A stretch of 64,000 nt of DNA, from NCBI GenBank assembly GCA_963969595.1, contig OZ018418.1, positions 811,001 through 875,000 on the forward strand, read 5' to 3'. The position numbers and the translations under genes were made by a program. The notes under the pieces were generated by a model. The model was not told the origin of the DNA. It saw nothing but the letters and a program-made list of their open reading frames with translations, and did not search any database. Positions 51,130-61,682 of the stretch are shown here, in pieces. Numbering within the stretch: position 1 is the stretch's first letter; every line of letters begins with the position of its first letter. This DNA comes from Neckera pumila (lineage: Eukaryota > Streptophyta > Bryopsida > Hypnales > Neckeraceae).

Positions 51130-51690
51130 AAAATCAATGCACTGTTTTTCAGATTGACTCGACCTAAATACTGAATAAGTGAAACAAAACATGACACTGG
51201 ATACTAGAGATGCTTGCAATCAAACATCGAGGTCATCAACAAGAAGTAAAATAATTAACAGAATCAAAATCACTCTGTTATGCTTCAGAACTATCAGAAC
51301 CAAAAACATATTCAGGTCAACTTGACCTGAATAATAACATCAAGGTTATTGTCACCTAATTTCTGGTGGCACTTACATAAGTATTCCAAGTGTAGGTGAA
51401 ATCCAGGATGAATTCTGGTTTATGGAAATCCTTAAACCATCCAATAAAATGCATTACGTAAGTTACATTTCAAAATAATGGACGGACAATTTAGATCAAC
51501 TTGACCTGAAACACCGATAGCATACAAACATAACTATAACAATCCGATGGAATTTTTATCATTTACTGAAGTAATTGTAGGAATAGTTAATAAAATGTTA
51601 TTCAACATTGATGGTACTAAAACTAATATTGTTCATTGGGTGTGGATCCTCTGATATACTTCTCCTCAGTTCAGGTTGACTCGACCAGAA
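51130..51690. repeat. Cluster 3 of 21-base near-palindromes
   Basis: Copies near 51160 (GATTGACTCGACCTAAAT), 51320 (TTCAGGTCAACTTGACCTGA), 51500 (TTAGATCAACTTGACCTGAA) and 51680 (TTCAGGTTGACTCGACCAGA). They mirror the 45.2-45.56 kb copies across the inverted repeat, upstream of the minus-strand DUF7869-type gene. Confidence 0.8.
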
Positions 51691-51899
51691 TAGTTCACTT
51701 GAACTTAACGAACTCAATCAGCTTTTCAATAGTATTGTATATTGTGCACATATCTTCCCTTGGATCTCATAATTGGACGTGGTGGACGTTCATTGGTCGT
51801 TTATGTGTACATACAACATGTACACACTGTACATTCCTTTATACATTCCTTCATTGCATTTTGTACATTCCTTCATGCATTTTGAACCTGCTTTTGTAG

Positions 51900-53600
51900 T
51901 TATATTTTGGAGTTTGTTGAGTTTTCCATGTGGAACTCTCCTTTAGGATCAAATTTGAGTTTCTGGATAGTACAGTATATTCTCTCTCACTAGGGTGTTT
52001 AAAGGATCAACAGTTGTGGTTTGAGATTTGAATATTTTTGGAGGCTAGGGTTAGGGTTCGTCAAGGCAGCGAAATTTGAATGTGGAGAAGCTTTCAATGG
52101 TGCGTGTTGAGATGCACCGGGAGCAAACGCTGCAAGAATTTGCTGAGAGAATTTCGGTGAAGAATGCACTTGGTTTGTTGGTGTGGTTTATTTGTTCAAT
52201 TGTTGCATAGCTCGCGATTTGGGGTTGAGATGTTGTTGGTGTGTTCGTGTTTGGTCCTTTGACAGAGGGAAGTTCTTGTTTGGCATGCGGAGAGAGCAGG
52301 ATTGGTGATGCATTGGAGGATTTTTTTGGGGCTGCGAGTCCGTCGGTTTTGTCGGAGTTCGATCTGCGGGAGGTAGGGAGTAAAGATTTCTTGAGATCGC
52401 ACCCGCCGGTCGCGCCACAGAAATATTACGCTATGCACAGAGGTCAACGGCCAAAGTTGTACTTTTCTTGATCTGATTGTTCAAGAGAGGTTTTAGGGTG
52501 TAGTGGTTGTGAACATAAAAGCTTTGGTTTGTTGGCAGCAGCGGAGGAGTATCTGTCACATATTGGATACTAGGGTTTCAATAAATTAGATTGTAGACAA
52601 GGTAAGCACCGCCTAATTCCTGTGTCAACACCCCCTTCAAACAAAGCTTAGAATTGTGTTCTTTGAGAACAGGTGGTTCCGTCCCATTGTGGATGTAACT
52701 CATACACACTTGTACATATCAGACTAAGGTAGATTAGGTTATACTAATCTTGTATATAATTAGGTGTGAATCCCATTGTTTACCATATGCTCCAGAGCGA
52801 GCTTATCACCGCATCACTATGTTCAGTTTTGCTACAGGAAGATGAGTCTCTGGGTTCAAAATTCTGTTGGAGGATGGAGTTGGAAAAGAAGAGAGAGTTG
52901 CACAATTGAATAGACAACAGATTTCTACCCTCAAACTCCTCCCTACACACAGAAATACACAAGTTCCTCAGAATTCCTCAAATCCCTCACAAATTTCTTA
53001 TAGCCCACAAATTTGTTGCAGACTAAAATATAGTTGCAAGTTACCAATTTCTCAAAGCCCACAAGTTTTTTGCAAGCCATATGCTCCTCCAATCCTCCCA
53101 CCTCACAAAATTCTCAGAAGTCACAAATTTCTCCCACTGATTTCATTCAAAATAGTTGTGTTTGAACTCAGTTTTTGGATGCAAATAGGATGCAAACTTC
53201 TCCCAAACCACCTGCGTGATGAGTGCAAAGATAAATTTTGAATCAAGTATTGTTTGTATAAATAATAGCCAATTCCACATATTCCAGATCAAACAAGTTC
53301 TACAAACTTTGTTGAACTCAAATATCTATAGTGCAGCAATCTGGAACTGCGGGCGGGGCGGGAGACAGAGTGGGAGGAAGATGGAGTAGGAGCAAGACAA
53401 AAGAGTCGGCCTGCAATGCGGTTGCAACAGAGTGGGAGATGTGGGCTAGTGGGCCGATGTTGGTGGGTGGTGGGCCACCTGGGCACTAGGCAATGCAGCT
53501 TGGGGGGGACTTAGCGTTTGGCATAGCTCACTAATTCCAGGCAACGCAAAAAAAAACAAGCTAATTACTGTTGCCGAATTCCAGGCGAACAAAAAACCTG
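51900..53600. other. Non-coding; GC-richer block 52.05-52.45 kb
   Basis: A moderately GC-rich block with GTTAGGGTTCG (about 52050) may be the 5' exon or promoter zone of the minus-strand element copy, by analogy with 36.9-37.1 kb, but I could not fix a splice donor. Degenerate CACAAATTTCT units lie at 52.93-53.15 kb and a GC-rich patch at 53.34-53.52 kb. No supported gene. Confidence 0.35.
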
Positions 53601-53608
53601 TGAATTTC

Positions 53609-53990
53609 AGTTGTTGGTTCCTTCCTTCTTTCTCTTCTTGCGGATTGTTGTCACCTCTTGGACCCCATTGTTGCCCACATTGCCATCCACATTTTCATTT
53701 GGCTTTAGATTGAGGGCACTATCTACAGAAGCCAGCATCTCTTTCTCCTGCTTGTGGTTATGGAGGTAGCGCAAGATGGTGTAGAAGGTTCTGTCCGTTG
53801 CTAAAGTCTACTCAAACTTGGAAAGATATACTAAACAATGGGCCAAAGGCTCCATTTCTGGAAGTACAAGACTTGGATCCTTGTCTTGTTCCTCAAACAC
53901 CTTAGCTAGGAATAGGCAGAGCTTGTGTTTAGACTGTGTGTTATCCAAAATGTATGCCATACTGAAAAACAAGAAGTACAATGCATACAA
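53609..53990 (-). pseudogene. Small unrecognised gene with one in-frame TAG
   Basis: Seen: a TTTTTCAG acceptor directly precedes ATGGCATACATT (about 53960). The frame reads MAYILDNTQSKHKLCLFL and EMEPLAHCLVYLSKFE, then TAG (53808), then TLATDRTFYTILRYLHNHK, SALNLKPNENVDGNV and a basic tail (TIRKKRKKEGTNN), ending in TGA at 53609. The frame stays open and sensible across the TAG. I do not recognise the family. The ATG just after an acceptor repeats the arrangement of the ParB-like gene, so an upstream non-coding exon is likely near 54.1-54.3 kb. Confidence 0.4.
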
Positions 53991-53999
53991 TTATTAGTA

Positions 54000-54690
54000 C
54001 AATTCAAACTAAAACTAAGTAAGAGTCCTACCTCTAATCACCTGATCTTTAATACTAATTACGTTAACAAAGAACCTTTTCAATCACATGCCTTTTAACA
54101 AAGAAGCTCAACCAAATCTGATCCAGAACAAAGATTGATTACGTACCTACAACTGACGGCGACACTGAACTCCACGACTAACGTAGCAAAGTGCTCACTT
54201 GATGGGGGAACTAATTCAATTCTCTCTCTCTTTTTCTATCTTGTAGAGCAATCCAAACTAAATTCGCATCGGAATGAGACAAATCGGCAGGCGTGGAAAA
54301 TTGGTGACAAAGAAAGAGGAGCGCTACAAGACTACAAGTGACTTGTATCCAAAATCAATTGCCTAGGGACAAACCACACCACCACCATATGAAAGATGTA
54401 GAATGAGGGACGACTTAGGCCTGTCGCAACCAGAATTTTTGGTTTTCCTTTGCTTACCTAAAAGTTGGAATGGAAACAAGTAATTAGGATCCGGATCCTG
54501 CTAGGAGGCTAAAGAAGATTGAAGATAGACAAGGCTAATGCAGTAAGGGGTAAACTAGATCTGATCCGATCAGAGTACTAGTACTTAGGAGTGGAATTAC
54601 ATCCGAAACTTATCGCGGACCGGATTAGGGTTGAACTGGATTACTATGGACCGGAACGGAAAAGGTCATGATGACCAGCCAGGGGTCCTG
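54000..54690. other. Intergenic region ahead of copy D
   Basis: Left part: possible leader of the small minus-strand gene. From about 54480 the ATCCGGATCC-like strings typical of the gag-like repeat family begin, so the left border of copy D's element is probably near 54.4-54.5 kb. No gene seen. Confidence 0.4.
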
Positions 54691-54694
54691 GGAC

Positions 54695-54702
54695 TATATA
54701 AA
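54695..54702 (+). promoter_or_regulatory. TATA box of gag-like copy D
   Basis: TATATAAA in the context GGACTATATAAAGGCTGG, followed by a pyrimidine-rich CCCCCTTTTCACTCC initiator-like stretch about 25-40 bases downstream and about 270 bases of leader before the ATG at 54974. The position equivalent in copy B is degenerate. Confidence 0.6.
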
Positions 54703-54973
54703 GGCTGGTCGTCCCCCTTTTCACTCCTTTACTTTCCTCGAGTTTTGGAGCTGACCTTGAGCCCTTTAACGCCTTCGTCTGCGCCAGAGCCGTTGTGTGA
54801 GTGGAAACTTCAAGACGGGTGTGTCAAAGTGCAGGAGAGGTTGAACTTGTGTGGGCTGCAGGTTTGTGTTGTCTTCCGGTTGAGATCGGACGAGAGAAAG
54901 TGAGGAACAAGACGTGTGGCTAGAAGAGAGTGAGGTAGCAACCGGGAAGGGTCCAATTAGCAAGTTCGTGTCC

Positions 54974-56638
54974 ATGCCTCAACTTTATAAGAGCAGACAA
55001 GGAGCGCCTAGTTCCTCCTCCAAGATTAAGCTCCGAAAAGTAGTTCCGGTCATCTCTTCCAAGGAACCGATGAGGACCAAGCTCATGGAGGATCTCAACA
55101 TGATGGGCTATTTGGTGTTGATGGATAAACCCTGGGGGTTTAGGAAGGAGCAGATGGTGAGAGAGCTCAAGGGAAAAATGTCAAATTAGTTCGATAATAC
55201 TATCCGGGGGCACCCAACCAAGTGGAAAGAAGAGAAGTGGAGAGAGGTCTACAACTTCCGGTTAGGGGGTTCCGGCATGGCGGCACAAAGGGCAAAGTTC
55301 ATCTGTAATAAGTTTCATGGGGAGCCGAGCAGCAAGGACGGATATGCAATCGTGGATTGCATAAACAACCGGCACCTCTGCCTTCTCCAATTCTTGGTTC
55401 CGATCATCCATCCGGAGAAGCCAATGAGGGTGAAGATGACCATTGGCAACACCATTTTCGGGGCCCTGAGCGGGGAACGGAGCGTGAATCGGGCCCGGAT
55501 CTTTTGCAATCTTGTGTCCCAGCTTGTGACGAGGGTTGAAAAGAATAGGGCCACTCCTTTAAGTCCCTATCTCTTTCACCTCTACCAGCGCAACCAACTC
55601 CTCACTGACACGGAGGAGAAGATGTGGAATATTCAGGAATCCATCCTGAAGTATGGGGAGTTGGGGATGGATGACAAACTAGAGGACGTATCCAGATTCG
55701 AAGCCAAGACGAAAGAAGAAGATGAGGAGGAGCACCTCAAGACAAAGAAGTGGATGAAGACAACGCCTCTTCATAAGAGAGGAACCCCTCCTACCAACCA
55801 GTCTACTCTTGAATAGGGACTGAAAATGGAGATACCGGAGGATGAAGACTCAAATGACCCGTTCAATCAGCTGACCGTTATTCTTTATGGAACACAAGCA
55901 GATTGGGAGATCAAGAGGAGGACCCTCGCTAGTATCGGAGAGCTGGTGGATGTGCCGGGAGAGAGCAGACTACCGGATAAGGTGGCATAGCACATCTCCA
56001 ATCTAGATGAGCACCGGAAGCAGGAAGCGGAGATTTATCAACTTTAGGAGGAAGTCGACACTTTGAAGGCAGAGATAGTCGCCTTCAAAGAGGACAATGT
56101 CACAATCCGGGAAATGGCGGATGCACCCTGGAAGGTGGCCGAGATGGTGAAGGCCACCCTCGGAGAATCTGGATCCGCCACTGTCAAGGCGGAGTTATTT
56201 GACAAAGGGGTACATGAAAAGAAGAAAGTATTCGATTCCCGGATAGTTTGGATTCTGACCGATTTCACCAATCGGGTGGAAGCGTCAATGGTGGCGGCTA
56301 GGGAGGCAGCCAACCGGATGGACATCAGCAGCCAAAAGCTGAACGGGTCCATGTACTCCCGGGAGATCCAGCTTTTGGACCTCTCGCTGCCAGAATCGTT
56401 CGCGGCAGGAGGATCAAATCCGAGGGAGCCCAAGGATCGGACTTTCGAGTCGAAGAAAAGTCAACAAAGGCCTGGGCCTGGACAACCAATTCATCTAGAT
56501 TCATTGCCAAGATTAGATCTTCTGGATCCTGCTGCCGGGGAGCGGAGCAGGAACTTGACCAAGGTTTTCAACCAATTGCCCGCGGAACCCAAGAGTCCTA
56601 CACTGGGTGGAGGAGTTGCAGAGTACGTAGGAATGTAA
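54974..56638 (+). pseudogene. Gag-like NTIFGAL family protein, copy D (best preserved)
   Basis: Seen: one unshifted frame of 554 codons from ATG 54974 (MPQLYKSRQGAPSSSSK) to TAA 56636. Conserved core: VVPVISSKEPMRTKLMEDLN, MVRELKGKMSN, VYNFRLGG, LLQFLVPIIHPEKPMRVK, NTIFGALSG (from codon 159) and PYLFHLYQ (from codon 198). A charged linker, a coiled coil (codons 330-480) and a Pro/Gln/Ser-rich tail follow. In-frame TAG at codons 72 (55187), 281 (55814), 339 (55988) and 358 (56045) are the only breaks. Codon 72 aligns with CAG at 41804 in copy B. Inference: a gag-like or transposon-associated protein; I know no exact family. It has a clear TATA box upstream. If TAG were read through, this copy would be full length. 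Confidence 0.65.
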
Positions 56639-57725
56639 TTTTTGTAAGATGGTTAGGACCGGATCGGATGTTGATCTGATCTAGTTGGTTAGGATCGGAC
56701 CCAGAAGTTCCGCGCAGATTTCCGGGGGCCTTTTTGCCTTTGTAAAATCAAGTTGTATATAAGTCAGCCCTTGCTTGGGAGCTGCAAGTCTTTTCGTCCA
56801 AATTTTGCTTGTGTCTTCTATTGGCCTCTTGTTATGTGTCTCTTTCGTGTGTGGCAACGTTGTGTGGTGAAAAGTTAGGAAGGCGCATGTTGGTTTGGGG
56901 GTGATTTCTCCCTTTGGTGTTCTTATTTTGATCTTATGTGCAAGTGAGCGGGTTGTGAAAGAGTTGGGAGTGGATTTCAGTTCCTCAGCACTTCTAAGGT
57001 TTAAGTTTCCGAGCAAGACAGCCGTTGTTAGGCTAGGCGGATAGGGAGGGATTCCTTAGTCGCGCTAGAACTCCTGGGTGGGAAATCCGGTTGAGTGTCC
57101 GATCTCCTGAGAGATCTTGCTGCCCTAGTTGGTAAACGGAAGAGCTTTAGTTGATGTTGGAACGGACGGGTACACTTGTAACCACCTGACTTTGTACAGA
57201 CAAAACTTGGTGCTAAGGTTGTTGTAGTATGAGAGGATCGTATGGGGGGTCTTTGTATGACCTGTGAGCCGGAGAGTTCTATGGGTTGCCGTGAAGGATC
57301 AAACTGGATCCGGATTAGTATAGGAAACTGAAGAGTAGAAAAGTGGGTCTTCAGCCACTATAAGTCACGGAAGGAGTGGCGGGCCTGCCACTCTCAAAAG
57401 CAAGCGACAAACCCTTTGATGGTGAAACAAAGGTAAAACTAAACTGGATAAGAGTAAGAGTGAATAGCAGTTGATCAAATCAGATCGGATAGTTGGCCGG
57501 ATTGAAAAAGGAGAAGAGGGTCTGATTGTAATTTTTGGTGTTGTTGTGTTTCCGGTTGTGGTGTTAGGACCGGAAAGGGAAATATGGATACTGACTAAGC
57601 TTAGAGACCAAATAAGGCTAGATACTTCACAGAATCTCGCGGGTTCAATCTTTAGAGTCACTTTGTTATGCTTTAGAGTGTTTTTTCGGAGTATAACTGG
57701 GAACTTGCTTGCCCTGTGTTGCGAT
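56639..57725 (+). other. 3' region of copy D
   Basis: Non-coding, rich in GGATCCGGATT-like strings. CAAACCCTTTGATGGTGAAA (about 57410) matches the region after copy B. The element's right end is probably near 57.7 kb, where composition becomes AT-rich. Confidence 0.45.
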
Positions 57726-58032
57726 AGGGCCCCTTATTTATTGAATTTACATGATTCTCATTATGTTTCATGATCACACATGCTTCACTATTGTATACAA
57801 AAAACACTAAGAATTCATTTCATGAAGTACTCAAGTGAATGGATTTGAAATGTGCCAAGTTTCCTAATTCAAACACACAATGCATTAAATTATACTCATT
57901 GTACAATACGTTTAAGCACTCAACCATTTCATTACAATTCAAAAAACCCAGCATACAACATTAGGGTATGACATAGACCATGGTATACAATTTGTATTGC
58001 GGAGTACAATAAGTACCGAATGCATCCCTACT

Positions 58033-60429
58033 CTAACCAAATGGGGTAAGTCTATGACTTTTTTTGTTCTTCTTCGATTTCTTCTTCGTTTCCTCTATTT
58101 CTTTCGCTGCTTCCTCTGCAATGATCTCATTTCTTGTCTTCCGCTTGGATACTCCAAAGTCATAGTCAATTGGAGGCAGTGGTGGGGGCTGAGGCACCTT
58201 CACCACCCCCATAGTCACCCCATCTGAGAGGGATGCTTCCTCCTTCAATTTCTTCCAACGCTCTAAGTTTGCAGCTTCTTGTTTTAACTTTTCTACTCTT
58301 TCAAATTCTGCATCTTCCTCTTTCAACTTTCTAATACGCTCGTATAGCTTTGCCTCAACTCCAACCTTAGAAGATATACTAGAAAAAACAAGAAGAGGTT
58401 TTGTGGTAGCATCTGGCTCAATTTCCACTACAACGTTGAGGTTTCTGATTTCATTTATAGATGGCACGTGGGAACGTTCAACAAATTTACCCCAACTAGT
58501 GCCACTGTCGTTGCCAAAACTTTGTGAGAGATTAGTCCCATTGGTAGAGCCATTGGTTCCAACAGTCCCGCTGAGGTTGAGTACGGGAACTATGTCGTCC
58601 AAATCTTGAGTTCCTGTGCATACTGTATACTTGTTGAATTGCTCGTGGTATAGTTTCTCTAGATCTGAACCATTGGAAAACACAAGTAACTTAGAGGGTG
58701 ATTGCACTCTATGGTCACCCCGTCAAATATACAAAGCAGTAAAAACTAGTACAAAATGTATTAATATTAGTACAAAATTTACAAACACTAGTACAAAGTG
58801 TACTGAAGTTGGTACAAAATATAGCCAAACGTTGTTTATACCACAAGTCAATGGTGGACCATCTTAATTTCTAGTCCTTCTTGTAGAATCTCAGATTTAA
58901 AATAAAAATAACACACTTGAAAGTCAAAATTTGGGCCTCATACTAAAATCACACGTTTGACTAAGTAGTGGGGTTGTAAGTGATTATATGGGGACTGGAA
59001 ATCAAGAGACAACCCTTCGTAGTTTGTATCGTGATGTGGATGTTTTTCTACTGCTACAATCTAATTGTACAAATCCGTAAAACTTGTGACTTTCAAGAGT
59101 GTAAATTTTCCTACTAATTATTCCAGAAAATACTCTAAGATCTCTTTTGCAAATTCAAATACTGTACATGATCAAGCCCCAAAACCATGAATCGATTCTC
59201 TCTTTACCCCCAAGAGGATTACAATGGAATGACCAGTAGGCTAAATTCAAATCGCACGATTTCTAAAATTGCAAAGCAGATATACTTGCCTAAAATGTAC
59301 TAAACAATAGATTTTCATGTACTAATATCTAACTCTCGTACTAAATTAAGTACTATTTGTACTAAATATTATACAAAGTTTTGACTAATTACATGATGTG
59401 GTACTCAACAGGGCAAAATTGCTTACCGATATGGAGATGAGAGTCCAGAATTGTCGATTTCAAGGTTTTCAAGAGCCTCTCTTGCTCCTCCTCTAATTTT
59501 GAAGATTGTACCAATTCTTGAAGAGTTGCGTGTAATGTGCCAAATCTGAAACTTGTAAACCACAAGGGATGCACTAATGCACCGCAAGATCCTTGTGCAC
59601 AGTTGTTAGAAACTGAGAACCAGACCCTTGCGCACCATGGATGATACAAGTGGCCACAAGTGCACCCAATAATGTCCTTGCGGGAAAATCCGTTGAAGCA
59701 AAGTGCACAGGGTGTTAAGTAAAGGGTGTCAAATTTGTTGACTGTCTTGGAGTCAAATTGAGAGCACGAAGGTCTTGGTCTCAAATCCACTCTAATTTCT
59801 CCTTTCTTCAATTTAACAATTTGAGATGACAAGGCATGTAATTGTCTCTTCAAACACTTCTCCCTAGCTTCAATATCTCCATACCTCAAATTGCATTGTT
59901 CCAATTCAAATGCAATTGCATTGTAATTGCTCAAAGCGTCCTTTACCATCTCATTATACGCTTCCACTTTATCCGAGGCAACCTCCCCGTACTCCGCTTC
60001 ATGCTCTAGCTTACAAACTTTGGCTTTAGTTCTTTGCAGCACTCCTTCCTCTTGTGATGCTTTGGTAGACAACTCAGTTTTCTCTTTTCCAACTTTGACA
60101 TAGTCTTTTGTTGCAGCATGCAACTATAGTCCTACCAACTTCGTTATGTTGATGAGGTATGCAATGTCTTTTTCATGATCTGTATTGTTTTATACGCTCT
60201 CTATATCGTCTTGTACAACACTGTCCACCTTGTCCTGACCCTTTCGAAGTTCTGCGGTAGGGTCATTGAAAAGGTCGTCAATGCCTTTTGCCTTATATAG
60301 TTCCTTCTTGTTAGAGCTGGTGATGCCTGCAAAGGACGCCAAACACAACGTAATCTTCTTCAACCATTTACTACGTTGATTTCTATTGGAAGTTCCTGCA
60401 AACTCTGCCCAACTTATGTAAGCTCCCAA
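58033..60429 (-). pseudogene. Two-exon coiled-coil/RING-like gene with TAA and TAG in frame
   Basis: Seen: exon 1 (about 60412-59427) reads KKITLCLASFAG and KKELYKAKGIDDLFNDP, then TAA (60190), 21 codons, TAG (60124) and a 244-codon frame. That frame has a coiled coil (residues 10-108), then C139-x2-C142, C154-x-C156-x-H158-x2-H161-x2-C164 and C175-x4-C180. A GTAAGC donor at 59426 and an AG acceptor at 58707 remove a 720-base intron and keep the frame (g|tg). Exon 2 encodes KLLVFSNGSDLEKLYHEQF, a second coiled coil, a Pro stretch, a Lys-rich end and TAG at 58033. Known: this Cys/His spacing is RING-like, typical of E3 ligases. Inference: function unproven. Both internal stops fall where Gln would fit. 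The true N-terminus probably lies beyond another intron upstream. Confidence 0.55.
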
Positions 60430-60439
60430 TTTGTCACTT

Positions 60440-61665
60440 GGGACTCATAGTTTTGTTTTTTTGTTATTGTGCAATTTAAGTCGTAAAAAGTACAAAAAGA
60501 CCAAAAAAGAGTAAAAGACCAAACTAGAGTTGTTACATACCCATGTAGCATTTGGTCAATAATGGGATTTTCAAACTAATAGATTCCTAACTCCCACTTA
60601 TAAATAGGTTAGAAACCAGGAAGTAGCGGGAATACAAAGGTTTGAGGGTTCTTACCCGAAATAGCCTAAAATGTTGTGCATGTGAATCTACTCGGCTAAA
60701 AGTGGTCCGAGAGAAGTCTAAATGAGTCCTAGGATAGATTCCCCCAGAGAGGTTTCAGTTTCCCCATTCCACCGTTGAAATAGTAGAAACCCCAAATGTT
60801 AGCCTGTAGAAGTTACTTTCTCAAGATGGGCCAGTGGAGGAATCTACGGCCATCGGATTGTGCTCTTGGATCAAAAACATGCCAGGAGGTCAAAAGCAAA
60901 ATCCACTTGCCAAGATTTCTTTGCATGTGGAAGATTCCCTGATTGCCGATTACTTTAAATAAGATGGAATTTCCATCCAGACCAGCATGTACGGGGTGAA
61001 GAATTATGAACTTACACATCTCTTGGAAAACTCCATGAGAGGTTCCCCGAGAAGTTTCGGAATTTTCCGACTTAGGGAAATGCCCCATTCGGACGGTCAA
61101 CCGCTTAAACTAACAATGGGAAATTCATGGAAATTCTTCAGGTTGCGATAAAAACTCACAAAAAATCAGAATAGTCTCTTTTATGTTAATAATGCGCTCT
61201 AACAAGTTTCATGGCGTTCCGATAGCGAGAGGTGGCCCAATCAGCGACATTCTTCCAAATTAATCACATGGCGGGATTTACGTGAAGTTGACTGGCATCC
61301 CTGGAGCGTACGAAGTCGAAATCAAGTCAACAAGGGGTCTTTTCTTACTCCCTCAGACATTCCTAACAACCCTAGCTAGTTACTTTAATAAGAAAAGGCC
61401 AACACCAAAATCTAGATTTCTATCATTTTGTTGACCTCAGTTAGTGCTAACCTAGGAGAGGTTTTAGACGTTGGAATAGGCAGACTCTTGGACTAAAATT
61501 GGCCTTCTGAAGCCATTGGCGCAATCCGTTTGAAGTTCCAAGGCAAACTCCAAAAGATACAATATTGGACCAGCGTAAAACCCAAATGTCGTGAAAATCT
61601 TAAAGATAAGGATAAAAATCTAAGTTGATAAGGTTACCAAGGTAACTTGAGGGAGGTGAGCCCCT
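60440..61665. other. Upstream (U3-like) part of repeat copy 2
   Basis: Non-coding. Sequence from about 60.6 kb runs without a break into a promoter-like site at 61675, so I read it as the upstream part of the LTR-like unit. It has no counterpart ahead of copy 1 at 7.3 kb. Confidence 0.35.
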
Positions 61666-61674
61666 TGAGAAATC

Positions 61675-61682
61675 TATAAAAA
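61675..61682 (+). promoter_or_regulatory. TATA box in an LTR-like region
   Basis: TATAAAAA in GAAATCTATAAAAAGGGGCC, followed after about 25-30 bases by a TTTCCCTCTC initiator-like stretch. The layout resembles a plant LTR U3/R junction. Confidence 0.5.

Larger units (their letters stand above)
45200..51500. repeat. Large inverted repeat (tail-to-tail element pair)
   Basis: The two DUF7869-type genes and their upstream non-coding sequence are inverted copies. The match extends outside the coding part: 45200-45560 aligns with the reverse complement of 51130-51500 through shared blocks such as AATGCAxTTxATTGGATG, GTTATGCTT/GAAGCATAAC, TGTTGATGAC and ATTTAGGTxGAGT. The arms are about 2.5 kb each with roughly 740 bases between. 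Confidence 0.75.
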
